Positions 33,310 to 42,272 of a stretch of 64,000 bases of DNA are shown here, piece by piece. The stretch covers positions 1 through 64,000 of the forward strand of contig NZ_CP146614.1 of assembly GCF_037094685.1 (NCBI RefSeq). Direction: 5' to 3'. The stretch comes from Massilia sp. METH4 (lineage in GTDB: Bacteria; Pseudomonadota; Gammaproteobacteria; Burkholderiales; Burkholderiaceae_D). Within the stretch, counting starts at the first letter, position 1; every line of letters begins with the position of its first letter. The notes under the pieces were generated by a model. It had not been told where the DNA came from, ran no database searches, and saw only the letters and a list, made by a program, of their open reading frames with translations. Position numbers and translations under genes: made by a program.

Positions 33310-33889
33310 CGCAATACCAGGACTGGAGCTAACGAGGCACTTTAGCAATCGGGATATGGGTGGCCCAACAAACGTAAGTGGATAGCCCGACATCGCTGCC
33401 GGGCTCTTCACATTGTACGTCCGCGACGTAGATCCGCGCTCAGGGCGAGCGTTTAAGGACCCGTCGACCGTTGGCCAAGCTCGTGAAGGCGTTTCGCCCG
33501 AGAAGAAAAGGTCTCGCGCAAAGTTTGCCTAGTTCCCGCGCTCGACGCGACCAGTCCGCTGCGAGGAGGATCAACGGTGAATCTGCCGGCGTGACTCATC
33601 AGAGATGTTGGATAGGAGGTTCATGATCAAGCGAACAAAGGTGAAGACGTATTGTCTAGTCCATTGCTGACCACGGTGCAATCGCCAGGATTTCTCTCAT
33701 GCTGCAGCATCCCGCATCCAGGCGCGGCATGACCGTCCGGCAGAGTGCCCCGCTGCGCCACGCGAGGCCAGCCTAAGGGAGTTAGCCCCCACTCGTCAGC
33801 AGCCCATGGGCCCTATATGCAAACAGGCGCCCCTGAAATGCCAAAAGCCCAACCGGTCAGGGCTGGGCTTTTCGCTTCGTGCAGTATTC
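33310..33889. other. Intergenic region with possible gene remnants
   Basis: About 580 bp between the peptidase gene and tRNA-Asn. An imperfect hairpin AGCCCG/CGGGCT (33384-33405) could end the peptidase transcript. A 15-codon ORF (33623-33670, MIKRTKVKTYCLVHC) follows a perfect AGGAGG and looks like a truncated start of a larger gene, perhaps a mobile-element gene; I cannot assign it. No transposase or integrase homology is readable. At 33843-33872 lies the tRNA terminator. Confidence 0.5.
33843..33872 (-). terminator. Terminator downstream of tRNA-Asn copy 1
   Basis: AAAAGCCCA (33843-33851) pairs with TGGGCTTTT (33864-33872) around a 12-base loop; on the minus strand the stem ends in a T run. 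It lies 17 bp beyond the tRNA 3' end. Confidence 0.75.
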
Positions 33890-33965
33890 TGGCTCCCCGA
33901 CCTGGACTCGAACCAGGGACCTGCGGATTAACAGTCCGTCGCTCTACCGACTGAGCTATCAGGGA
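33890..33965 (-). tRNA. tRNA-Asn (GTT), copy 1
   Basis: A 76-nt tRNA read on the minus strand with encoded CCA. It starts TCCCTGATAGCTCAGTCGG, has anticodon loop CTGTTAA (GTT, Asn) and T-loop GTTCGAGTC. The acceptor stem pairs TCCCTGA-side with the GGGGA end. A TATAAT box lies just upstream (33977-33982 on the plus strand as ATTATA) with a TGGACA -35-like hexamer 17 bp further. The 3' end faces the hcp2/peptidase cassette. Confidence 0.97.
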
Positions 33966-34032
33966 AAAGAGGCCGTATTATAGTCAGGCCGTAAGCAACT
34001 GTCCAGTCAACGGCCTGGATTTTTCGTGCTTA

Positions 34033-35883
34033 TCAGTTCAGCAGCGCTACGCCCGTCCGTGTCGTGCTTGCGGCATGGTCCAGCTTGAAGGCGCCGACCA
34101 CATCGGCCAGGACCGTTGCCTGCTGCTGCAGCGAACCGGCGGCGGCGGCCGCCTCCTCGACCAGCGCGGCGTTTTGCTGGGTCACGCTATCCATCTCGCC
34201 GATCGACAGGTTGACTTGCTCGATGCCGGCCGACTGCTCCTCGGTCGCCCCGAGGATTTCGCGCATGATGCCGGTCACGCGCTGCACGCTGGCAAGCACT
34301 TCATCCATCGTCTGGCCGGCCTGGTTGACGAGCAGGCTGCCTGCCTCGACGCGGCCGACCGAGTTACCGATCAGTTCCTTGATTTCCTTGGCCGCCCCGG
34401 CCGAGCGTTGCGCCAGGTTGCGCACCTCGGACGCGACCACGGCGAAGCCGCGCCCCTGCTCGCCTGCCCGCGCCGCTTCCACGGCCGCGTTCAATGCCAG
34501 GATATTGGTCTGGAACGCAATGCCATCGATGACGCCGATGATGTCGCTGATCTTCTGCGAGGCCGCGCTGATATCGTTCATGGTGCTGATCACGTTCGAG
34601 ACGACCGATCCGCCCTGCACCGCCACCGCCGACGCGCTTTCGGCCAGCTTGTTGGCCTGGCGCGCATTCTCGGCATTGGCCTTGACCGTGGAGGTCAGCT
34701 CTTCCATCGCCGAAGCGGTTTCCTGCAGGGAGCCGGCCTGGTGTTCGGTACGCGTCGACAGGTCCAGGTTGCCCGCGGCGATTTCCTTGGCGGCCACCTT
34801 GACCGAATCGCTGGACTGCCGGATCTCGACCAGCACGCTGGCGATCTGGTCGGCAAAGTTGTTGAAAGCGCGGGCGATCTGCGACAGCTCGTCGCTGCCG
34901 CCGGCGTCGAGGCGGCGCGTCAGGTCGCGGTCGCCCGAAGCGATATCCTCGAGCGCGTCGCGCACTTCGTCCATGCGGCGCAGGATGCGGCTGATGATCA
35001 GGCCGAGAACCAGGGCCGCCGCGCCGGCGGCGCCGATCGCCGTGACCAGGGAGCTCGTCAGGATGCCGCTCAATGCCGCCGTGGCTTCTTCCTTGTCCAG
35101 CGCAACGATCAGTATCCATTCGGTGCCTTCCACGCGGCTGGCGCGCAACAGTGCGGCACGGCCATGCAGCGTGACTTCCCGTACCTGCTGGGACGACACG
35201 AGTTCCTGCAGCGCCTTGCCCGACAGTTCGGCGGCGTTGTCGCTGAGCGGCTTGAGCGCCAGCTTGCTGTCCGGATGGGCAATGATCATGCCGGAACCGT
35301 CAGTGAGGATGCCGTAGCTGTGCGGCGTCGGCTTGATGGAGGCGACGGTGCGGACCACGGCATCGAGCATCACGTCGATGGCGGCGACGGCACTGCCATC
35401 CTTGGCCGGCTCGGCGAAGGTCACTACCACGCGCCCGTTGGAAGCACTGACATAGGGTGCGGTCAGGATCGGCCCCTTCGTCCGCATGGCCTCCTGGTAC
35501 CAGGGGCGCGCGGTAGGATCGTAATCCTTCGGCAAGCCGGGCTCCACCGGCTCGAACAGGTAGCGCTTGTCGGCATAGCCGATGTAATTGCTCTCGCTCG
35601 CTCCAGCCACCTTGGCGGCGCGCAGGAACGGCAGGATGTCGCTGGCGCCCGCGTTCAAGGCCACGGACGACACGACGGCGCGTTGCACCTTGGCCCACTC
35701 GGCAATCATCCTGGACTGGCTGTCGAGGATCTGGCTGAGCTGGCTGTTGATGGCTTCCATCGTATTCACGCGGATCGTCATGAAATTGGCTGCCGCCACC
35801 GCCATCAGCGCGACGACCACGATGCCAACCCCGGCCCCCGTCAGGCGGGCCTTGATGGAACTGAACTTGTAAGCGAACTTCAT
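34033..35883 (-). CDS. Methyl-accepting chemotaxis protein with Cache sensor domain
   Basis: A 616-residue chemoreceptor. An N-terminal membrane helix (about 11-31) precedes a double-Cache periplasmic domain with the recognisable [46 protein letters not shown] stretch, common in amino-acid-type receptors. A second helix lies near 272-295, then HAMP and the signalling domain with tip [45 protein letters not shown]. There is no C-terminal tether pentapeptide. The ligand cannot be told from sequence; amino acids are a guess by fold. Confidence 0.93.
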   Translation of the reverse strand: MKFAYKFSSIKARLTGAGVGIVVVALMAVAAANFMTIRVNTMEAINSQLSQILDSQSRMIAEWAKVQRAVVSSVALNAGASDILPFLRAAKVAGASESNYIGYADKRYLFEPVEPGLPKDYDPTARPWYQEAMRTKGPILTAPYVSASNGRVVVTFAEPAKDGSAVAAIDVMLDAVVRTVASIKPTPHSYGILTDGSGMIIAHPDSKLALKPLSDNAAELSGKALQELVSSQQVREVTLHGRAALLRASRVEGTEWILIVALDKEEATAALSGILTSSLVTAIGAAGAAALVLGLIISRILRRMDEVRDALEDIASGDRDLTRRLDAGGSDELSQIARAFNNFADQIASVLVEIRQSSDSVKVAAKEIAAGNLDLSTRTEHQAGSLQETASAMEELTSTVKANAENARQANKLAESASAVAVQGGSVVSNVISTMNDISAASQKISDIIGVIDGIAFQTNILALNAAVEAARAGEQGRGFAVVASEVRNLAQRSAGAAKEIKELIGNSVGRVEAGSLLVNQAGQTMDEVLASVQRVTGIMREILGATEEQSAGIEQVNLSIGEMDSVTQQNAALVEEAAAAAGSLQQQATVLADVVGAFKLDHAASTTRTGVALLN

Positions 35884-36108
35884 CTTTCTCTTCCCTACGA
35901 TTACGCATGCAGCGCGTGGATTCCTGATGGAAGAGTTTAGTTGCTTTCAAGTAAGCGTTCGATGAAAACCCGTATAAAAACCAGGCTTCGCGTGGCGAAA
36001 ATGCCGAAAGCGCTTACAAGTTGCCAACACTGCTGAAGGTGCAATGTGCCGATCGCAAGCACCGGTGCACGACGGATCGTGCGATGCGCGGCGCCAGATT
36101 AAAAGCAA

Positions 36109-36136
36109 AAAGCCCAACCTGCAAAGGTTGGGCTTT
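36109..36136 (-). terminator. Intrinsic terminator after the TonB-dependent receptor gene
   Basis: AAAGCCCAACCT (36109-36120) pairs perfectly with AGGTTGGGCTTT (36125-36136) around GCAA. On the minus strand it is followed by a T-rich stretch. It lies about 35 bp after the receptor stop. Confidence 0.9.
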
Positions 36137-36172
36137 CGGACTTGCAAGCCTGGCGAACCAGGGGGCCGGGTA

Positions 36173-38407
36173 TTAGAACAGGCCCTTCAGCTGCACACCC
36201 CACTGGCGCGGCTCGTTGACGAAGCCGGTCAGGTTGTTGAAGTCGATGGCACCCGTCACGCGGCGCTGGTCGGTGATGTTGCGGCCGAACGCGGCGATTT
36301 CATACTTGCCGCCCTGCCAGTTGTAGCCGATGCGCAGGCCGCCTTCCGTCAGCGGCGCGCCGGTGAACTCGGTGGCCTCGTACAGGAAGAAGTTGACCTT
36401 GCTGCGGTACGACCAGTCGGTCAGCACGAACAGGTTGCCTTCGGCCAGCGGCCAGTTGTAGCGGGCCGACAGGTTGACGATCCACTTCGGTGCCTGCGGC
36501 AGCGCGTTGCCGTCGATGACGACGCGGCCGGCCGCGTTGATCGGGTCCAGCACCGTGCACTGCGCGCAGCGGTTCACGGACAGCGACGGGTCCTGGATCT
36601 TCGTGTAGTTGTAGCTGGTCGAAGCCGCCACCTTGAAGTCCGGCGTGACGAAACCTTCGATCTCGGCCTCGATACCGCGGCCCTTGGTCTTGTCGGCGTT
36701 GATCAGCGCGGTGATGTTCGAGTTACCGCCCACGACCGTCAGCTGCTGGTTCTTCACGTCGTAGTCGAAGATCGACAGCGAAGCGCGCGCGCGGCGGTTC
36801 AGCAGGTCGGCCTTGATGCCGGCTTCGAACGAGGTGATGGTTTCCGCATCGGCAATGGTGGCCGGGCCGGAAGCGGACGGCGCGCCGATCGACGGTGCGC
36901 GGAAGCCCGTCGCAACGCGGGCGTAGGCCGACACGTCCGGGTTGATCGCATACGTGGCCGACAGGTCCCAGTTGGTCTTGTGACGTTCCGAGTTGATCGT
37001 CGATGGACCCTGCAGCGTGGTACCGGTGGCTTCGATCGTCTCGAAGTCCTTCTTGTCGTTCGTGTAGCGCAGGCCGCCGCGCACGGTCAGCGCATCGGTC
37101 ACGGCGTAGTTCACGGAACCGAATGCCGCCCACGCCTTGTTGCGCTGGTTGCTGATCACGCGGCTGGTGCGCACGCCGGCGGTGTTGAAGTTGTCGCTCC
37201 CGCCGGTGGCGTCTTCATCGAAGTAGTACACGCCGGCCTGCCAGCTCAGCGGGCCAGCCTTCTTCGATTCGATACGGAATTCCTGCGTGTACTGCTTCAG
37301 GTCCGGCAGCACGGAAGCCGTCTCCACCTGGAACGGCACCACACCCGGGCCGTAGACCGGGTTGCCGCCGTCGATGTCGCCGCGGCTGTTGTACTCGGCG
37401 ATCGACTCGTAGCCCGTCACGGAGTACAGCTTCACGGCGCCCAGGTCCCACGACAGGCGCACGTTGCCGCCGCGCGTGGTCAGGTTCTGGTAGTTCTGGC
37501 CGTTGGTGTACACCGCGCCTTCATCGTAGTTGTCGACCAGCTGGTTGCTGCCCTTCTTGATGATGTTGGCCTGGAACAGGCGCGAGTTGCCGGAGGTCGT
37601 GCGCTGGTGCACGTTGAACAGCGCGTTGAACGTGCCGCTCGGCTGGTACAGCACCTGCACGCGCTCGGCGTGCTCGTTGTAGCCGTCCAGCGTCTCGCGG
37701 CCGTCGATGAACTCATTGCGGATGTAGTCGTCGCGGTGCTGGCGCAGCGTGGAAACGCGCATCGCCCATTCGTTCGACAGCGGAATGTTGGCCGCGCCTT
37801 CCACGTTGGTGGTGCCGTGCGAAGCGACGGAGAAATTGTAGTAACCTTCCACGCCCTTCAGGCTGGGCTTGGCGGATTCGAACTTCACCACGCCGGCCGG
37901 GGTGTTGCGGCCGAACAGGGTGCCCTGCGGGCCACGCAGCACTTCAATGTTCGCCAGGTCGAACATCGGATAACCCTTCAGGATCGGGTTTTCCTGCACC
38001 ACGTCGTCATAGATCAGCGAGACGGGCTGCGAAGCGAAGATCGAGAAGTCGGCATTGCCGTAGCCACGGATGTAGAAGCGCGGGAACACGCGGCCCGTCG
38101 ACGATTCCACGTTCAGGCTGGGGGTCTTGCCGGCAAGCACGCGCACGTCCTGGCCGCCGGACAGGATCACGTCCAGCTTCTCGTGTTGCAGCATCGAGAC
38201 TGACACCGGCACTTCCTTGATGTTTTCGGCACGGCGCTGGGCCGTCACCGTCACCGTTTCCAGCTGGCCGCTGGCGACCGGCTGCTGGGCGGCCTGCTGC
38301 GTGGATTGTTCGGTGTTTGCCTGGGTTGCATCCTGGGCCATGGCGGCCATCGGCAGCACGGCCGTCAGCGCGAGGAGACGCTTGTGCATCTTGGACAGTT
38401 TCATCAT
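36173..38407 (-). CDS. TonB-dependent outer-membrane receptor
   Basis: A 744-residue outer-membrane transporter. Signal peptide ends AAMAQ. The TonB-box region is LETVTVTAQRR (about 49-59), then the plug domain with LIYDDVVQENP and ANIEVLRGPQGTLFGRNTPAGVVKF, and the beta-barrel ending in the aromatic GVQLKGLF. The plug resembles receptors for complex organic substrates more than classic siderophore receptors, but the substrate is not determinable. AGGAAGG precedes tandem ATGs (38407 and 38404); either may be used. There are no neighbouring TonB/ExbBD or catabolic genes. Confidence 0.93.
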   Translation of the reverse strand: MMKLSKMHKRLLALTAVLPMAAMAQDATQANTEQSTQQAAQQPVASGQLETVTVTAQRRAENIKEVPVSVSMLQHEKLDVILSGGQDVRVLAGKTPSLNVESSTGRVFPRFYIRGYGNADFSIFASQPVSLIYDDVVQENPILKGYPMFDLANIEVLRGPQGTLFGRNTPAGVVKFESAKPSLKGVEGYYNFSVASHGTTNVEGAANIPLSNEWAMRVSTLRQHRDDYIRNEFIDGRETLDGYNEHAERVQVLYQPSGTFNALFNVHQRTTSGNSRLFQANIIKKGSNQLVDNYDEGAVYTNGQNYQNLTTRGGNVRLSWDLGAVKLYSVTGYESIAEYNSRGDIDGGNPVYGPGVVPFQVETASVLPDLKQYTQEFRIESKKAGPLSWQAGVYYFDEDATGGSDNFNTAGVRTSRVISNQRNKAWAAFGSVNYAVTDALTVRGGLRYTNDKKDFETIEATGTTLQGPSTINSERHKTNWDLSATYAINPDVSAYARVATGFRAPSIGAPSASGPATIADAETITSFEAGIKADLLNRRARASLSIFDYDVKNQQLTVVGGNSNITALINADKTKGRGIEAEIEGFVTPDFKVAASTSYNYTKIQDPSLSVNRCAQCTVLDPINAAGRVVIDGNALPQAPKWIVNLSARYNWPLAEGNLFVLTDWSYRSKVNFFLYEATEFTGAPLTEGGLRIGYNWQGGKYEIAAFGRNITDQRRVTGAIDFNNLTGFVNEPRQWGVQLKGLF

Positions 38408-38544
38408 TTGCCTTCCTGGGTTAAAAATAAAGCTGCAAAGGTGGTCAACGCTGTCTCCGTCTTCTCTCGCGGATGCTCGTCAAGTGGCCCCGCTGCCTGG
38501 TCGTGCTGCCAACTACCTGAAATTCTGTCATCGCCGCGGATAAC

Positions 38545-38568
38545 AAAAAGCCGCGTCGAAACGCGGCT
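38545..38568 (-). terminator. Terminator downstream of tRNA-Asn copy 2
   Basis: AGCCGCGT (38549-38556) pairs with ACGCGGCT (38561-38568) around CGAA; the A-run on its left reads as T-run on the minus strand. Confidence 0.8.
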
Positions 38569-38579
38569 CTCTGGAATTC

Positions 38580-38655
38580 TGGCTCCCCGACCTGGACTCG
38601 AACCAGGGACCTGCGGATTAACAGTCCGTCGCTCTACCGACTGAGCTATCAGGGA
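38580..38655 (-). tRNA. tRNA-Asn (GTT), copy 2
   Basis: Identical over its 76 nt to copy 1, including encoded CCA and anticodon GTT. A TATAAT box lies upstream at 38667-38672 (ATTATA on the plus strand), in a context nearly identical to copy 1. It is followed by its own terminator. Confidence 0.97.
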
Positions 38656-38867
38656 AAGGAGGCCGAATTATAGCGGTGCTCGGCAAAGACGACAACATCA
38701 TTTTCAAATGTGGCGCCATGATGCCACGCAAGCACCCTTCACATGGTTGCGGCAATCACTCAAGCGGCCCATCGACATGCGCACAACGGAGCCGCAAAGA
38801 GAAATGGCAACCAATGGGCCCGCTGCCAATAGTGAAGGCACAGGCCCGTATAAACAGGGGTGTCGTC

Positions 38868-39545
38868 ATGAAGCCAGGTGCCTTGCAGGACCCGGGCCGC
38901 ATCCTGCTGGCCGATTACCTGCGCATGGAAGGCAACTACACCTTCCATGCCCAGCTGCGACATGGCGAGTGCGACGGCATGCGCGAACTGGTGTGGACCG
39001 AACACGTCGACGTCGGCATCGACGCCGGCAGCACGGTCGTCACGGCCGATCCGCTGGACCCGGATGCCGACGGTCGCGACTGCATGCGCCTGACCGTCAC
39101 GGCGGGCGCTTCCGACAACAGGCTCTTCATCTGGAGGGTGCCCTTCGTCTGCGGCCGGCAGCACGACGATTGCTGCGCCTGCGCGCCGGTGCGGCCGGGG
39201 CGCTACGCCAAGGAGATCAATATCCATAACGCGACCGGCGAGCGCGCCCCGGTCCTCGAGCAGGTCATTCCCCTGGTGCCGGCGGGCGCCGTGCGCGGCC
39301 GCGAACCGCGCGTGGCGCAGGTCGCGGCGCGCGATGCGGTCCTCCTGTCGGCGCATAGCGCAACCATGGACGATTGCTGCCGCCTGCAGGAACTGCTGCT
39401 GGGCGGGCCGGCCGGCGACCATGTGCCGCTGAGCTCGGGCATTGTCGAGATCATCAGCACGGCGGAACTGGCGGTGACGGTGGTGTACACGACCGGCAGC
39501 GGCGCCATCGACGTGGAAACCGTGGCGGGACGGCGGCTGCTTTAA
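38868..39545 (+). CDS. Hypothetical protein with central Cys cluster
   Basis: A 225-residue soluble protein with no recognised family. It starts MKPGALQDPGRILLADYLRMEGNYTFHAQLRHGE. The central VCGRQHDDCCACAP holds four Cys and one His in 13 residues, a candidate metal site. The C-terminal half is hydrophobic-beta in character (SSGIVEIISTAELAVTVVYTTGSGAIDVETVAG). ATG 38868 has AGGGG upstream; in-frame codons further upstream have low coding character. It lies alone between tRNA-Asn 2 and the XendoU homologue. Confidence 0.6.
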   Translation: MKPGALQDPGRILLADYLRMEGNYTFHAQLRHGECDGMRELVWTEHVDVGIDAGSTVVTADPLDPDADGRDCMRLTVTAGASDNRLFIWRVPFVCGRQHDDCCACAPVRPGRYAKEINIHNATGERAPVLEQVIPLVPAGAVRGREPRVAQVAARDAVLLSAHSATMDDCCRLQELLLGGPAGDHVPLSSGIVEIISTAELAVTVVYTTGSGAIDVETVAGRRLL

Positions 39546-39635
39546 CGCTGTCTGGCGCTTTCCAGCAACCGCTTGTATCGCGAGTTCTCGACTTTGCCAG
39601 CGGTCTTGATCCTCTGGGGCCAGCCTGCTGACGTA

Positions 39636-40499
39636 TCACACGCGGGCGGAGAACTCCGGATAGAACGTGCGCAGGTGGCGATTGTTCGCGCTGCGGAACA
39701 GCGGCAGGTTGTACTTGAAGCCATTGATCACCGCATGCCTTGGCGCCAGCACCTCGGCCATGAACCGCACGGTCCCGAGCGCCAGCAAGCCTTCCACGCT
39801 GGGCCCGATCCAGAAGCCGCCGATCGGCTTGGTCAGCTTGCGGAACTCCTTGCGCTGGTAATCGAACGCCTCCCACACGAACGACAGCGTCGCCACGTCC
39901 GGCGTCGTGTCCTCTTCCGAATTGCGCCAGTCGAGGAACTCGATGCTGTCGCGGTCGACGCCGTTCAGCTGGAAATGCTCGTCCAGGTAGTACTTGTACC
40001 AGCTGTGGTAGCCCTGCACCTTCGCCTGCCTCTGCTCGCCCACGACCACGTGCTCGAAGCCGCTCAGGTCGCGGTTTTTGCCGTCGCTGTACTGCTCGAA
40101 CCACACGCGCTGCAGCACGGCCCACCACTGGTCGGTGCTCAAGGGCTGGTCCAGGCGCTCGTTGACATAGGCGCGCGCCACCTCCATCGGCGGGGTCTTG
40201 TGGGCGTAGTCGAGGAAGCGCTGGACTTCGTCCTGCTCTTCCGGGAAATTGACTTCGGCCTTGGTCTGGTCGAGCGTGTAATTGTTCAGCAGCGCATTCA
40301 CCAGGTCGTATGACTGCTGCTTGTGCGCCGGGATGTGCACTTCCTCGATGAGCTTGTGCGTCCTGCTCGCCTCCTCGAGTTCGTTGACGACCACGTGGCC
40401 CGTCTCCCGGAAGGCGTCGATTGACTCGCCCTTGTGTACCGCCTTCAGGCCGGCGTGCTGCTGGTCCGCGTCCCAGATTTGCTGGTAGATATCCGTCAT
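39636..40499 (-). CDS. XendoU-family (EndoU-like) endoribonuclease homologue
   Basis: A 287-residue protein matching the eukaryotic XendoU/ENDOU domain (Pfam XendoU), not the bacterial CdiA-type EndoU toxin family. Signatures in order: SGFEHVVVGE with Glu149/His150, GYHSWYKYYLDE with His165, DVATLSFVW, and KPIGGFWIGPSVEG with Lys224. These correspond to the Glu, two His and Lys catalytic residues known in Xenopus XendoU. The family cleaves RNA at uridines, Mn2+-dependent, leaving 2',3'-cyclic phosphate. No signal peptide is visible, so it is probably cytoplasmic. ATG 40499 has AGGAG upstream. No partner or antitoxin gene is adjacent. Confidence 0.85.
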   Translation of the reverse strand: MTDIYQQIWDADQQHAGLKAVHKGESIDAFRETGHVVVNELEEASRTHKLIEEVHIPAHKQQSYDLVNALLNNYTLDQTKAEVNFPEEQDEVQRFLDYAHKTPPMEVARAYVNERLDQPLSTDQWWAVLQRVWFEQYSDGKNRDLSGFEHVVVGEQRQAKVQGYHSWYKYYLDEHFQLNGVDRDSIEFLDWRNSEEDTTPDVATLSFVWEAFDYQRKEFRKLTKPIGGFWIGPSVEGLLALGTVRFMAEVLAPRHAVINGFKYNLPLFRSANNRHLRTFYPEFSARV

Positions 40500-40629
40500 T
40501 CCATCTCCTGTCGGTTCATGGCTGCGTGCGCGCGGCGCGGGCACGAACAGCAGGGATATCGTACGCGGGAATTGTTTAAGGGACATGAAACGCGGGCCGT
40601 CGCAGATGAATAATGCGACCCGGAATGCA

Positions 40630-40658
40630 AAAAGCCCAGCGGGCTGCGCTGGGCTTTT
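40630..40658 (-). terminator. Terminator downstream of tRNA-Asn copy 3
   Basis: AAAAGCCCAGC (40630-40640) pairs with GCTGGGCTTTT (40648-40658) around GGGCTGC. T-rich on both strands, so it may be bidirectional. Confidence 0.85.
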
Positions 40659-40666
40659 CAGTATTC

Positions 40667-40742
40667 TGGCTCCCCGACCTGGACTCGAACCAGGGACCTG
40701 CGGATTAACAGTCCGTCGCTCTACCGACTGAGCTATCAGGGA
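40667..40742 (-). tRNA. tRNA-Asn (GTT), copy 3
   Basis: Same 76-nt sequence as copies 1 and 2, with CCA and anticodon GTT. A TATAAA box lies upstream (40756-40761, TTTATA on the plus strand); the upstream flank differs from that of the other two copies. Its own terminator follows. Confidence 0.97.
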
Positions 40743-40854
40743 TTAGAAGCAGCATTTTATACAGCGAAAGCAACATTTGCAAGCTTGCTTATCGGTATCG
40801 TTTGCTGCTCTTTACTACTGCTTCGCTGACGTGCGTCAACGAAGAAGCAGGATT

Positions 40855-42057
40855 TTAGAGAACTTTGGCGATCGCGTCAACAACGATATCGATGTTCTTC
40901 GAGTTCATCGCAGCTACGCAGATGCGGCCCGTGTCCACGGCGTAGATCGACTGTTCGCGCAGCTTGGCGACCTGCTCTTTCGTCAGGCCCGAGTACGAGA
41001 ACATCCCCACCTGCTGGCGCACGAATTCGAAGTCGTGGCCTGGAGCCTTCTCTTTCAGCTTCTGCACGAACTGGTCGCGGGTGGCCTTGATGCGCACGCG
41101 CATCGCCGCCAGCTCGTCTTCCCACAGCTGGCGCAGTTCCGGCGTGGACAGCACGGTCGCAACCACCTTGCCGCCGTGCACCGGCGGGTTCGAGTAGTTG
41201 GTGCGCACCACGCGCTTGAGCTGCGACAGCAGGCGGGAAGCTTCGTCGGCCGTCGACGCGACGACCGACAGGGCGCCCACGCGCTCGCCGTACAGCGAGA
41301 ACGACTTCGAGAACGAGTTCGACACCAGCAGCGGCACGCCCGTGGCGGCGAAGCGGCGCACCACGGCACCGTCTTCGGCGATGCCGGCGCCGAAGCCCTG
41401 GTAAGCCATGTCCAGGAACGGGATCAGGCCGCGGGTCACGACGGCGTCGATCACCTGGTCCCACTGCTGGGCAGTCAGGTCGGCACCGGTCGGATTGTGG
41501 CAGCAGGCGTGCAGCACCACGACGGCGCCCTGCGGCATCGCCTTCAGCGCGGCCAGCATGCCTTCGAAGTTCACGCCATGGGTGGCGGGATCGTAGTAGG
41601 CGTAGTTGTTGACCTTGAAGCCGGCGCTTTCGAACAGCGCGCGGTGGTTTTCCCAGCTTGGATCGCTGATGAAGACTTCGGAATTCGGCGAGAAGCGCTT
41701 CAGGAAGTCCGCGCCCAGCTTCAGGGCGCCGGTGCCGCCCAGGGCCTGCACGGTGATCGCGCGGCGCTCTTGAACTACGGCACTGTCAGCCCCAAATACC
41801 AGTTCCTGCACCGCCTTGTCATACGCGGCCAGGCCTTCGATCGGCAGGTAGGTGCGCGGGGCCGGCTGTTCAATCAGGATGTTTTCAGCTTTCTGCACGC
41901 ACGACAGCAGCGGCACCTTGCCATTGTCGTCATAATAGACGCCCACGCCCAGGTTGATCTTGTTGGGGTTGGTGTCGGCGTTAAAAGCTTCGGTGATGCC
42001 CAGGATCGGGTCGCGCGGAGCCATCTCGATGGCACTGAAAACGGAAGGATTCGTCAT
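40855..42057 (-). CDS. Aromatic-amino-acid / aspartate aminotransferase (class I)
   Basis: A 400-residue PLP-dependent transaminase of the AspC/TyrB type. The opening MAPRDPILGITEAF and INLGVGVYYDDNGKVPLL are typical. The PLP-anchoring Lys lies in SNSFSKSFSLYGERVG, and the substrate carboxylate Arg site is in the C-terminal GRICVAAMN region. HACCHNPTGADLT and LDMAYQGFG are the cofactor-contacting segments. Exact preference (aspartate or aromatic) cannot be fixed by eye. It diverges from uvrB. Confidence 0.93.
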   Translation of the reverse strand: MTNPSVFSAIEMAPRDPILGITEAFNADTNPNKINLGVGVYYDDNGKVPLLSCVQKAENILIEQPAPRTYLPIEGLAAYDKAVQELVFGADSAVVQERRAITVQALGGTGALKLGADFLKRFSPNSEVFISDPSWENHRALFESAGFKVNNYAYYDPATHGVNFEGMLAALKAMPQGAVVVLHACCHNPTGADLTAQQWDQVIDAVVTRGLIPFLDMAYQGFGAGIAEDGAVVRRFAATGVPLLVSNSFSKSFSLYGERVGALSVVASTADEASRLLSQLKRVVRTNYSNPPVHGGKVVATVLSTPELRQLWEDELAAMRVRIKATRDQFVQKLKEKAPGHDFEFVRQQVGMFSYSGLTKEQVAKLREQSIYAVDTGRICVAAMNSKNIDIVVDAIAKVL

Positions 42058-42272
42058 GATAGGATTGGATTCGAGTGAATGCGATTCGCAGCGGGTGAGC
42101 GTTATAACTTCAACGGCAGCAACTTCAACGGCACGTGTCCGGGCACTGCGGAGGTACCGCGATCACGGTGCTCGGCAATTCCGGTGCGCGGCATTGACCA
42201 GGTATGCAGGTCGCCGCGCAAAGGCTGCACGTTGTGACGTGCAACTCCCTATTCTAGCAAAGGTCTGACCAC

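Noticed and set aside
31588..33889. Integrative element at tRNA-Asn copy 1
   Set aside because: The side and base composition fit, but I found no integrase, no direct repeat of the tRNA 3' end at the far border and no transposase, so no mobile element is annotated.
42058..42272. Search for a LexA box before uvrB
   Set aside because: No CTG-N10-CAG pattern could be found in the gap, so SOS control of uvrB is not claimed here.
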